From positions 29,572,520 to 29,636,519 of the forward strand of contig OW203767.1 of NCBI GenBank assembly GCA_934045905.1: DNA of 64,000 nucleotides. Direction: 5' to 3'. How positions within the stretch are numbered: the first letter of the stretch is position 1; each line of letters opens with the position of its first letter. Positions 11,877-22,358 of the stretch are shown here, piece after piece. The DNA is from Leuctra nigra. Its lineage: Eukaryota; Arthropoda; Insecta; Plecoptera; Leuctridae. Position numbers and translations under genes: made by a program. Below the pieces are notes generated by a model. The model saw nothing but the letters and a program-made list of their open reading frames with translations. It was not told the origin of the DNA and did no database searches.

Positions 11877-12525
11877 GACATTTTTTAATTTCCACATTCC
11901 TTGTTATCATTTAATTTTGAAAATTTGTATACCAATGTAAAGTAGACAATTTTTCCAAAGCTATGCAAATGCCACAATATTCAGTACAATTTGTGATGAA
12001 AAAATTCATTCTGCAATAAGATTAAGAAAAATTTAGAAAACTATTCACTTTTATGTGATGTGTACTCATTGCTAAATGTAGAATAAATGTTCATACAACA
12101 ATACTTACAATAGTTGTAAATTAATATAAATCATTTAGTAAACACAAAAAACACAGTAAACACAGAAATCAGTCATGAAATATATTGCTACCAGTATTGA
12201 GAACTGAATCACCAGTATTGTGTTGCCATAAGTTTGCCAGTAGATGTGTGAGGTAAAAGAATGTAACTCACTTTGGTTTCCATCGAGCTGCTTCATCTCA
12301 GCCCCAGCAGCCCGACACAGGAGCAGATCCACGTTGATAGTCGAACTGGACTCGGCAATAGTCCGCTACAGTTTTCAAACAGGTTTGCAGTTTTGCTGAT
12401 CATTTACTGGAAATCAGGAAAAGAAAGTCAGTTCGCGATGCGACACCCTGACGATGTCACGAACTAGACACAGCAAGAGTTCGCAACAGTTTTGTCAAGG
12501 ACAGTAACAAGCACTGATCATTTAC

Positions 12526-13062
12526 AGACTTGGGTAGTAACGTAACGAAAGTAACGCGTTACTGTAACGAAATTACTTTTTTGGGTAACGAGCCAGTAAT
12601 TTCATTACATTTTTTTCCAAGTAATAAGTAATATAATCTCACTACTTTTATCAGAGTAATTTGACGTTTGTAACGCGTTACCGTGAGACTCGCCCACACT
12701 TTTCCGCTTGTATGCAATTTTCAAAAATATGGACAGATGACAGCACTCACCAGGCTTATTTTTGAATTTCCACTACGCAAATCACACAAAGTACACAATA
12801 ATAGTAAAAAATTGTCAAACGGACTCTTATTGTGACTTCTTAAACATTCTTATTTGTATCCCCTTCCAATAATTTACCCTTTGGTTAAACATTTCTAGAA
12901 AAAGTAATTTTTGAGAGTAATTTCACTACTTTTTATCGTAAAAAGTAAAGTAATTTCATTACATTTTTGAAGTAGTAATTTACCAGTAATTTTATTACAT
13001 TTTGGTCCAAGTAATAAGTAATATAATCTCACTACTTTTAAAAAGTAATTTACCCAAGTCTG
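12526..13062. mobile_element. hAT non-autonomous element with 8-bp target duplication
   Basis: The left end is CAGACTTGGGTAGTAACG and the right end, on the other strand, is CAGACTTGGGTAAATTAC. Both are flanked by a perfect 8-bp direct repeat, atcattta, at 12518-12525 and 13063-13070, the signature of hAT transposition. The interior is made of taacgcgttac and agtaatt words. There is no transposase coding, so it must have been moved in trans. Confidence 0.93.
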
Positions 13063-13633
13063 ATCATTTACCAGAAAACAAGAAAATCTTATTACAAAGA
13101 TCTCTCAAGTGACTTCATATTAACCTAACAAAATGTGAAGAAAAATTACGTACCGCCCTACTCTAATATTGTTGGAATAAAAATAAATAAAAAATAAATC
13201 AATTGAATTGTGACACAAAAAGTAAGAACAAACCCTGTCAGAAGTCTGATGTGGCAATAGAATATGTTATGCTGTCGGGTCGTTACTTCAACAACCCTAA
13301 CCTCGGCCATGGAGCAAGTCCCCGGTTGAACAAATACAGCGGAGGGTTAATGCTGGGAGGGCATCACACTGACAACACAAAGGCTTAGCGTCCCCGAATT
13401 GACGAAGCCCTCGCCATAGTTAGTTAGGATCCAGGATCCAGTTGCGGGGACCCCCAGTACTGAACCCCCTGGATTGCCTCTCGAACTATGGCACAGCAAA
13501 AGTCTGATGTGACATGCTGTGGGTCAGCAAGGTCTCGGCCAGATGCCCCCCGAGCAATCTCTAACAACACAAAGGCTTGAGCGTCCCCTGAGTTGAAGCG
13601 CCCTCGCCTAGCACGTAGTTCCAGGTTTCGAAC

Positions 13634-14396
13634 ACCCAGTGACACTCTGGGTTGAACACCCAGCGACACACCGGGTTGAACACCCAGCGACACTCCGGGT
13701 TGAACACCCAGCGACACTCTGGGTTGAACACCCAGCGACACTCTGGGTTGAACACCCAGCGACACTCTGGGTTGAACACCCAGCGACACTCTGGGTTGAA
13801 CACCCAGCGACACTCTGGGTTGAACACCCAGCAACACTCTGGGTTGAACACCCAGCGACACTCTGGGTTGAACACCCAGCGACACTCTGGGTTGAACACC
13901 CAGCGACACACCGGGTTGAACACCCAGCGACACTCTGGGTTGAACACCCAGCAACACTCTGGGTTGAACACCCAGCGACACTCTGGGTTGAACACCCAGC
14001 GACACTCTGGGTTGAACACCCAGCGACACTTTGGGTTGAACACCCAGCGACAATCTGGGTTGAACACCCAGGGACACTCTGGGTTGAACACCCAGCGACA
14101 CTCTGGGTTGAACACCCAGCGACACTCTGGGTTGAACACCCAGCGACACTCTGGGTTGAACACCCAGCAACAATCTGGGTTGAACACCCAGCAACACTCT
14201 GGGTTGAACACCCAGCGACACTCTGGGTTGAACACCCAGGGACACTCTGGGTTGAACACCCAGGGACACTCTGGGTTGAACACCCAGCGACACTCCGGGT
14301 TGAACACCCAGCGACACTCTGGGTTGAACACCCAGCGACACTCTGGGTTGAACACCCAGCGACACTCTGGGTTGAACACCCAGCGACACTCTGGGA
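13634..14396. repeat. 24-bp minisatellite with internal hairpin (about 32 copies)
   Basis: The 24-bp unit contains TGGGTTGAACACCCA, whose TGGGT and ACCCA are complementary, so each unit can form a five-pair hairpin. Units differ mainly at ctctgg/ctccgg and agcgac/agcaac. Because 24 is a multiple of three, several frames stay open over hundreds of bases on both strands (for example ECRWVFNP repeats on the - strand). This openness is a consequence of the repeat and I do not call a gene. Confidence 0.93.
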
Positions 14397-17300
14397 TATC
14401 TCCATTCTGACGATTCAGACGATACTTGGCACAGATAAGTGTTCGCGCGGTTTTGCCAAGTACAACTTGAGGTAGTAACATGCTCTCCGATCTTTTACTG
14501 TACATTAAGAAAACCTTATTAAATTACCCATAGACTTCATATTAAATGTTACCAATTCTCCCTAACAAAATGTGAAGAGAAATGAAAAGTCGTAATGTCT
14601 AGAGCCTCCAAAATACCTTTAACACTACGGCCCCTCGACCCAAAAATGAAGACAAGTTTTTACCTACTCTAAACTGTACACAGAATAAAAATAATAAAAA
14701 AAAATCAATTGTGTTCTGACACAAAGAAGTAACATGACAATGTCCTCGGCCAGTTCGATACAACTGGATGCTCGAGGCCCCTGCGTCGAACCCGGGTGCG
14801 CCGATCAGCTTGACAGAACCCTGCGACAACACAAACAGTCGTTAGCGAGCTGACTAGTGGTTAGTCATGTAACACAGACACAATACTGGCGGCAAACCAC
14901 AATACTGGTAACAATTCTCAATACTGATTGAGAATCAAAATACAATCCATTTTCTCTATATCCCTTAAAACTAGTTTCTTACCTTTCTTTACATAAACTC
15001 CTCAAAAGTCATAATATGAAAAAAAAAAAAATTGCTGCCTTTATACAGTCGAAGCAACATATGTCAGAACTACGAGAAAAAATAAGAGAAATAATAAGAG
15101 AAGCAATTGTGTCCGGCAACTCGATTGTAGATAGTCGTTGAGGCCAGGGGTATGGGAATGTCTGGAGAATGGAGAAAGAGAGGTGGCCAACACAGATGCA
15201 TACATCCGTCGTGGGTAGCAAGATGTTAGTAACAGCCTCATGCTCGGAGTAGCTGCGTTGGCGAGTAGATATATGCAGATATGAGTCCTCAACACCACAA
15301 GACCGTGAGCTATAAATAATCTTCTGGACGGAATCCAGTAGCACTTAAAGTCTAGAAGTACTTTTGAGCATGAAGCTATTTAGCAGACAATGTGTTAATT
15401 TTGAGGCACTTTGTGGATTTTGTTCATAAACAAGACAGTGGTGGTCTTTGCATAATTTCAGATTGATCAGAGAAATGGTTCTGTATTGCACCTGCAACCC
15501 GAAAAACCTATGCAGATGGAATAGACCCACTCATTGGGTGTCAAAAGGAGACGCTCTTTTTGCTGTTGATGATGGTAATGCAAATAAAGGAACTCATATT
15601 TGTATCGAGGTCTCTTTGTAATAAACGATCCTGCTTTTGTCTCTTGACCAAGAGAAACACAAGTTGCTGATAAAGCTAGAAGCTGATATTTCTAAACCGA
15701 TTTAATTAATTGAATTGATTGACTTAATTACGTGCCCATCACTAGTGAATAGTAAATGGTGAGGTACTTGTATTGCTGCTGTTTGCTGCTCGTTGGCCTG
15801 GATCTTGTTTGCAACTACCTGACATATTCTACGCTTGTTCCTGATGGGAACGTATCGAATATGTCAGTGGAAGTTCTCGCAGCTCCTCTCATCTTCAGTC
15901 TTGTTCCAGGATATTCCATGCTCCAAACACATTCAATGTTGAAACCAATAAGTCCTTCAGTAGCTATTCATTTTACATGGAACAACTCAATGGGTTTCAT
16001 CTTAACATTTCAGAAACAGTTTATTTAATATTGGAATCCAATTCATGTTAAATATCTGTTTGTGTCATGTTTTCGTTGATGAATACACTTTGTGGACCAT
16101 TCAAAATAAAATGTCTGCTGAAAGTAAATGTATGAACTACATTGAAGAGGAAACTGAAGTGATCTGAATGATGGAAATAATATTACTGTTGTCTAGGAAA
16201 TATGTGTACAATAATATATTGACATTATAGTCTCTATTGTGAAAAATTAACATTGTTGATATTTTGTATGGTGATTCATTGTGAAAATAAATAAGTCGAG
16301 ATGTACGGAGACCTTGGTTACCTCCAGGCCGTAGCCTTAGCTAAAAGCAAACGTGTTCCGAGACTTTTGACCGAGAAAAAAAAACACCGAGCTTTGGTTT
16401 GTCAGCAACTTCTTGAAATGGCGAAATGACGATAAAAACTTTTTGGAATGTGGCATTACCGGAGACAAGACGTCCCCAAAACCCCCAAAACTTATGAGAC
16501 CCTCTGACCACCGGAACCGTTATTTTATTTTTTCCAGGAACCGGAACAAATATTTTTAAAATCTTGGAACCGGAACCGATCTTCATTTGGGTTCCAGTCC
16601 CTGATTTTAAAGGAACTAAACGCTCAAGGCTTCTTGCTTGTGGTTTGCCGCCAATGACAGACATTTCTAACAGTGTCTACAAGATGTTTAAATGTATCGT
16701 AATGTGTTGTCAATCAATGATGACATTGCTTTAAGTAAGAATTACATTTCGTTTATAAGTCGTCTTTATATGTTCCTCTATTAGAAGTATGTTCTTCTGA
16801 ATTGCCTCCGCATAGGCTAATACCTTCACATCGGATCTGATGAAAAAACATAATTCAGAAGGAGTAGTTTTTTCGAAAAGGTAGTACCTACTACTCTTTT
16901 ATTTACTTACATTTTTCTCGTACTTATAACGAAAGTGTAAAACTTAAGGTGCTGCAAGCGCAAGCGGTTTTGCTGCATTTTGTAGACACTTTTTGCGATA
17001 CGATTGGAGACGAATTGGGTCGACCAAATTATTTGAAATTTTAATCGTGATTAGATAAGAGACAAACTTAGGGTTAACCCTTGGTACATTTTTAATTTTT
17101 TGTTTCGTTAATTAGTAATAATTAGTGGATTTTTGGTAAAAATTTAGCAATTTTCTTGTCTGCCTGGACGCCGTATAAAATTAAATTTCTAAAATGTGCC
17201 AAGGGATAACCCTAAGTTTGTCTTTCATTTAACTATGATTAAAATTTGAGATCAATTGGTTTACGGGTTTGGTCTCCAATCGTATCGCAAATTGTATTGT

Positions 17301-17911
17301 TTTGCGCGGTTTTGATGAATAACCGGCGCCTAATTAACGATGCAATAAGCAAAAATGAAAAAGGGCTACTTATATACAATCAGACTGATCATGTGAACAT
17401 CCTGTAAAAGTTACACTCACTTATGAAACATTTTTTCTCTCTCAATTTTCTAAAACGGTCGAGCGCTAGTATCACCTTAAATTTGCAATGGAATATGGTC
17501 AACATTTTAGTGATATTATTTGCTGCCATTGTCTCTCTTAAATTTATGTTTCTTGATCAATTGATTACCAATAATATAATACAGATTTTTTGTCTGAAGA
17601 ATGTGGACGATTATGTGATCCCTATTCCTGAAAAGTGTCTACCAAGTAAAACAGTGAGAAAATATATATCGACTTAAATTAATCCATCAGCCTAAGTACT
17701 ATTGACTTTGAAGGTATTTTCTTAATTTTTAAATCAATTTTAATTATTCCTATGTCACTTTCCACATATTTCAGTAATATCTTGAGTTTGTAATGAAATA
17801 TGGTCCAGCATTTTAAGGATTTGATTGGTACTGTCTCAGTCATGATGGGATTCTTCATTTTTAGTTATAGAATGTGTTTTGACGCGTGTACTGACAATGT
17901 TCTCCATGCAG
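14397..17911. other. Intron stretch without gene
   Basis: AT-rich sequence after the minisatellite up to the next myosin exon. The part at about 14520-14740 is a diverged direct duplicate of 13110-13250. A weak inverted repeat (tgcgatacgattgg near 16995 with ccaatcgtatcgca near 17276) suggests a degenerate foldback element at about 16950-17330. The short open frames here have no recognisable domains and no splice context. Confidence 0.5.
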
Positions 17912-18221
17912 GTGTTGCTACTGGAGCGCAGTCGTGTGGTTCGTCGCGCAGACGGCGAGGCGCCATTCCACGTGCTGCACCAGCTGTTGGCCGGCGCTGA
18001 GGGCCAGCTGCGGCGCCAACTCCTGCTCGACGCAGTGCCGGCCGACGCCAACCTCTTCGTCGCGCCGCCGGCCAAGCACGAGGAGCGCCACAAGGCGGCG
18101 CAGGACTTCGCGCGGACGTGCGCGGCGCTGGCGGTGCTCGGAGTGACTGACATGGAGCAGAGGGTGCTGTGGGCGGTGCTGGCCGCGATATATCATCTCG
18201 GGTTCGCGGGCGCAGTCAGAG
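17912..18221 (+). CDS. Myo18: Myosin XVIII exon: upper 50-kDa region
   Basis: Acceptor ccatgcag and donor gtacactt bound 103 codons plus one base (visible residues 251-353 and part of 354). It starts VLLLERSRVVRRADGEAPFH, the strand following switch I, then HVLHQLLAGAEGQLRRQLLL, matching the fixed order of myosin motors (LLEKSRV, then FHIFYQLL). It ends GVTDMEQRVLWAVLAAIYHL, then GFAGAVR, the counterpart of the conventional segment preceding the HO helix. The spare G joins GC of the next exon to make Gly. Confidence 0.95.
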
Positions 18222-18710
18222 GTACACTTATCAAGCATTCTCGTTCTTCACAAGCAGCAGAAAACAAAAAGATTATGTTGTTGGGAAGATAATTTCTTGA
18301 AAAATATATATCTGTATTCGGATCGAAATATTGAGAAATACATTCTCTGGAATCAATTTGATTCAGGAGTTTTTCTTGGTATATTTCCCTCAGTCAAGAG
18401 ACATACAAACATTGGGATTGCAGGTACCACTTCATAGAAAAATTAGAAAATATTTGAAACTACGAAACTATCCAGGATATTTACAAACCTTAAAATTGAA
18501 TCCTACATGTGTGGGAAAATTTAGCAAAATCGTTTATCGTAGAGATAAACTACCTAAGTGTGATTCTTTGAGTAATTTGGTGAAGAGTTTTTCCATAAAT
18601 AAATATGTACACATTTTTGTAGAAAGTAGTAGGTTGGACTGTGTAATGTTTTCCAACATTAGTTATTAGTAAATAAGCCCAATATTAACGACACGCTTCT
18701 CTCTCAGCAG

Positions 18711-18969
18711 GCACGAGTTCGCGCTGGCAGTTCGCCAGCCCGCAGTCCGCGCAGCACGCCGCCACACTGCTGGGCACGAGCGCCGAGGAGCTGGCGCGCG
18801 CCATGTTCGGTGCAGGTGGCGGGACACCCTCGGCACCCCGCGCCCCCTTCCGCACCCCCTCGCCCACCGAGGTGCGTGCCGGAGACGTCACCGGCACCGA
18901 GGCGCTGGAGGGGATGGTCACCGGACTGTACAGCGAGACGTTCAACGCACTCGCGGCCCTCATCAACAG
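18711..18969 (+). CDS. Myo18: Myosin XVIII exon: HO-helix region
   Basis: Acceptor tctcagcag and donor gtcagtat bound two bases, 85 codons and two bases. It reads TSSRWQFASPQSAQHAATLL and GTSAEELARAMFG, the counterpart of the segment where a motor's A-x-LL-GV-xx-EL pattern lies. A Pro- and Ser/Thr-rich loop follows (TPSAPRAPFRTPSPTEVRAG), where class XVIII proteins carry variable insertions. It ends LYSETFNALAALINR, the HO-helix element corresponding to LYxRLFxWLVxxIN in other myosins. Confidence 0.93.
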
Positions 18970-19299
18970 GTCAGTATTACATGTGGAAGGTGTTGAAGGT
19001 GAAGGTGGAGAGATTTATTTTAAATAAATTTAAGTAAAATTCAAAGGTTCCAGTACTACCTACCTAAAATTTACAAATTATGATGTGCATAGATTCCTCA
19101 CATTGAATTATGTTTGTATTCAACAATCATGATTTCGGAATTATAACCCTCTCCCGTATTAATACATCTTTTGATTTACCTACTATAGGCCCCAATTTTA
19201 TTGTTATGATTAAAATACTTACAAATGAAACAACATTGCATCCATGAAAGTGACAATTTTAAAACATTGATTATTTCGAGGTAGGTGGGTACCTATCTT

Positions 19300-19650
19300 G
19301 AGCCGCGTTTACAACAAAATTAACGTTTGAAAATTAAGAAAATTAACGCAATTTCAATTGTCAAGCCCATGTTAACTTAAGGATTCCTTCACAACGAAAT
19401 TTTGTAAATTAATGTACGCCAATTTCACCTCAAAGTAGACCTACTTTCAACTTTCAAGTCGAACGTAGTGGAGGAAGTGGCGCATGCGCATGGACACTTC
19501 TCTCACCTCGAAATCACAGCTGACCGCGCTGGCCGGCGCCATCTTGTTTTACGTGTGTGTTATGTTTCCTAAGTGGTTGTGAACGAAAGTGGAATTGCGT
19601 TAATTTTGCAACGTTAATTTTCGAACGTTAAGTTGTTGTAAACGCGGCTT
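19300..19650. mobile_element. MITE with GCCGCGTTTACAACAA ends
   Basis: The left end GAGCCGCGTTTACAACAA and the complement of the right end, AAGCCGCGTTTACAACAA, match, and the next 25 bases (taacgtt, gaaaattaa) are also shared. It is about 350 bp without coding sequence, in the intron between the HO-helix and switch II exons. Confidence 0.8.
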
Positions 19651-20294
19651 TGCTCTTGCAGTGCATGTAGCTCGATAGCTGCATGAACCTTGGTAGCTGA
19701 AGTTTAATTAACCTAATTCTAATAGAAAATATTTTTGAAGGATTTGTGATTCATGTAAAGACAGTTTGTTACAAAGCTATCAGTTAATATTTTCAGTACA
19801 ATAAAATTATGTAACTGAAGATTGCGATAGCAGTAAGGGGGCTCATTCTGATGAAATTTTGGGTAAATTAGACCCTATGGTTCGTTTAACAATTTGTAAT
19901 ATTTTCAAGCTGAAAGCAGCTAATGTGAACACTGTGAATCAAGATTGTTGACTCGTATTGTGGGCTGTAAAATACGTCATTGTATTTGCCCAATGAATGC
20001 AACATCGGATTTGATATGTGCCATGGATGCAGCTTTTTGTTTACCAACCAAAACAGTGAGCGTTGACACAAGTAATACCTTTCAGTGCTTATTTGAACTG
20101 GATTACTTGTATACGAGTTCTTATTTGCACTCGCTGGTGATATGAGATCGAGATGTAGATACAATTTCAGTAAATCTTTATGTAAAAGGAGATGAAAAAT
20201 GGTAGCCTATTTGAGTTTGTGGAAACGGGGTGTTATGGAAAGCTTCCAGTGGAGTCGGGATGATGGGTAGGAATGTGAGGAGCGAAAAATGTCC

Positions 20295-20365
20295 AACGTT
20301 ATAACTGTGGACTCGAACTCGGGATCTCTCGCTTGCCGGGCGAGAGCTCTACTAAGTGATGTATT
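20295..20365 (-). repeat. Partial tRNA-like SINE head
   Basis: On the - strand, CTCTCGC CCGGCAA GCGAGAG forms a strong anticodon-type arm, followed by a box-B-like GAGTTCGAGTCC. The 5' half is degenerate (only cttagtagagc remains of box A). The loop CCGGCAA equals that of the element at 11804-11876, pointing to the same tRNA-Ala-like source. It ends about 90 bases before the switch II exon. Confidence 0.6.
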
Positions 20366-20451
20366 GGTACCAACTACCAACACATCATATGAGGAGCTAC
20401 ATATAAAAATGCAAAATGCATCATGCAATGTTTCTCTCTTTGGTCTCGCAG

Positions 20452-20647
20452 GTCTCTCTCCGCCTCTACGCACACTGTATCGTCGCTGATCGTGGTGGAC
20501 TCGCCCGGCTTCCAGAACCCCGCCTCGTGCGGCCACCACCAGGGCGGCGCCACCTTCGACGACCTCTGTCACAATTACCTTGCCGAGAGGCTGCAGCTGC
20601 TGTACCACCACACTTCGCTCACCGCCCCCAGAGACCGATACGTTCAG
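20452..20647 (+). CDS. Myo18: Myosin XVIII exon: switch II
   Basis: Acceptor tctcgcag and donor gtgcggac bound one base plus 65 codons. The first base closes an Arg codon with the preceding exon. The translation is SLSASTHTVSSLIVVDSPGF, then QNPASCG, with DSPGFQ in place of the conventional switch II DIxGFE. The catalytically important Glu is Gln here, a class XVIII trait. It goes on with FDDLCHNYLAERLQLLYHHT, matching the FEQLCINYTNEKLQQFFN pattern of conventional myosins (visible residues 440-505). Confidence 0.96.
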
Positions 20648-20747
20648 GTGCGGACATGTGTTGGGATCGAGTGAGATTTGCATTGCAGTGATGAGGAAGG
20701 ATCGACCTCAGTGTTAGATTGTCGCAATCTCGTTGATGCATTGACAA

Positions 20748-21470
20748 ACGATTCTTTGTTGGGGATTCGCAAGTCTGTCGGCCATCAAAGTACACCACCT
20801 CATTCTTACCTATAGACCAGGGGTCAGCAACCTTTTTTGGTAAATGAGCCAATTTCCCAAAAATTAATAAATTAGATAATAATGGGAGCCGCAATAGAGG
20901 CAATCAAATATAAAATACTGAAAATAATGAATTTCATGACTTGTTTATTTTGATTTTTTGAGGAAGCCCACCTGATATTGCCCCGCAGGGCGTTTTTTTA
21001 TTTAATTTCAATAATTAAAAAGTGATTCAAGGGCTGTAAATTTCCAATTGTTAACCCGCAGGGCGTAATTTTTCCCGAATTTTTTAATTCAAATACCTAT
21101 CGATCTTGATTTCAATTATACTAAAAAAAGTCATTCAAGAACCAATAGGTTGCCGACCCCTGCTATAGACCAAGGTCAAATTTTTCACGCACTTGGCTCG
21201 TCTTACAAGAGAGATCTAAGAGAGAGAAATGTAAGAGATCGTCTTACATTTCACCAGATTGCAGGGAAACCTGATGCAGTACAACAATACTTCTGAACTA
21301 CTTGTATTATAAATGATCAAATCGCAAACAGAAGTAATAATATGTATAAAGCCAGAATTTGGTTAAACAAATGCGGTCTTCAACTTCGAATGAAGGCATT
21401 CAGTGCTGCAGTAACGAATCCGAAAGAGCGGATGTCAATGATGAAATGAAAAGAAATGCAACTCTTGCTT
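20748..21470 (+). repeat. Interspersed repeat, copy A (hAT inserted)
   Basis: This stretch matches 33605-33960 in the later intron: both contain gattcg..agtctgtc, tatagaccaaggtcaaat, caccagattgcaggga, cagaagtaat and agagcggatgtcaatga. Here the match is interrupted at 20818-21162 by a hAT element. The repeat family itself is not identified and no coding content is seen. Confidence 0.75.
20818..21162. mobile_element. hAT non-autonomous element with 8-bp target duplication
   Basis: The ends are CAGGGGTCAGCAACCT and, on the other strand, CAGGGGTCGGCAACCT. The direct repeat ctatagac lies at 20810-20817 and 21163-21170. The paralogous repeat at 33605-33960 has the site uninterrupted (tgtatagaccaagg), which confirms the insertion. 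It is 345 bp without transposase. Confidence 0.94.
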
Positions 21471-21503
21471 GGAACATGTTGTAACGCGTGCGTACGCTGG
21501 CAG

Positions 21504-21735
21504 GAGAACATCGAGTGCGCGTGTGACGAGGTGGACGACGCCACCGGCCCCGCGCCGCTGGTGGCGCTGCTGGACCGCGCGGCGCAGTCGTCGCTGTTGC
21601 GCAGCTCGCAGGCGGACCTGCGCGACGCCGCGGACAGGCGGGGCCTGCTGTGGCTGCTGGACGAGCAGGCGGTTTTCCCCTGCGCCACCGAGGAGGCCTT
21701 CCTCGAGAGACTCTTCCAGCATCACAGCGACAGAG
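21504..21735 (+). CDS. Myo18: Myosin XVIII exon: lower 50-kDa region (relay side)
   Basis: Acceptor gctggcag and donor gtgagcaa bound 77 codons plus one base (visible residues 506-582). It starts ENIECACDEVDDATGPAPLV and continues ALLDRAAQ, then GLLWLLDEQAVFPCATEEAF and LERLFQHHSD. This corresponds to the conventional order of relay helix, then GILSLLDEEC, then a loop and the helix before actin-binding loops. The WLLDEQ core is well kept. The final G joins AC of the next exon to give Asp. Confidence 0.95.
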
Positions 21736-22358
21736 GTGAGCAAGCACTGTCCAAGCAAGAGCAACCAGTGGCTGGATTTACAAACACTCATTAAGAACGG
21801 GTGGTCTACAGCTCTAATCTGGCCATTTCCCGCACTCCAGGAGCCACCTCTCTATGTCCACCCAATCATCATCACCACGTTCTAGCAGCACCTGTTTACT
21901 TCCAATCCTCTTATCACCCTCGTCTTGTTACACTAGGAGGGGTATCCAAGCCTCTAATCTTCAATCTTCAGACTTCTTATCCACTACTAGCCTCCACTGC
22001 CAGCAACTATTCTCCATCCCTCACTGCTGATGCCTCGCGCGTCCCCACTGGCTACTATAGTACAAACAGTATGAGAATCTTGCCTAAAATCATTGGTAAA
22101 CAATACAATTTCCATCTACATTAAAATCATATAAGAAGAACTTATGTACTATTTCTAAAGATTGATCAATCTATCAATTGATCGTTTTTGTGTGTAAAAG
22201 AACTGATTATCATTTTTACGGCATTTTCTGTGATTTTTCGATCTACATTTGTTTGTTTTGATCTTGTTTGTTTGTTTCCACTTCTCTCCTTGGTTCCAAT
22301 TTTTTTCTGAAGTGTTTTATTCTTTAATGATTCCTTCCAACGTGCTTAGTATTGTTCT

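Larger units (their letters stand above)
9619..16603. mobile_element. Candidate 7-kb hAT-like element with nested insertions
   Basis: The left end CAGGGACTGGGACGG and the complement of the right end, CAGGGACTGGAACCC, match, and both continue into gaaccgg-rich subterminal sequence with aaccgttattt in common. The flanks gttttaag (9611-9618) and attttaaa (16604-16611) agree at six of eight positions, as an eroded 8-bp target duplication would. hAT elements have 8-bp duplications and ends starting CAGGG. No transposase is recognisable; the interior is filled with other repeats. This reading is inference from the ends. Confidence 0.5.

Noticed and set aside
13634..14396. CRISPR-like array
   Set aside because: Repeats are contiguous without unique spacers and the context is eukaryotic; it is a minisatellite. 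The same applies to the 44-, 67- and 122-bp arrays.
13424..14505. Long overlapping reading frames of 250-320 codons in the 24-bp array
   Set aside because: They exist in several frames on both strands only because the unit length is a multiple of three. No start context, domain or splice support.
15756..16028. 90-codon + strand frame with a hydrophobic N-terminus
   Set aside because: It could mimic a signal peptide but has no recognisable domain, lies in an intron full of transposons, and has no splice or promoter evidence.
18331..18669. 112-codon frame in the intron before 18711
   Set aside because: AT-rich intronic sequence without homology that I recognise; base composition unlike the exons around it.
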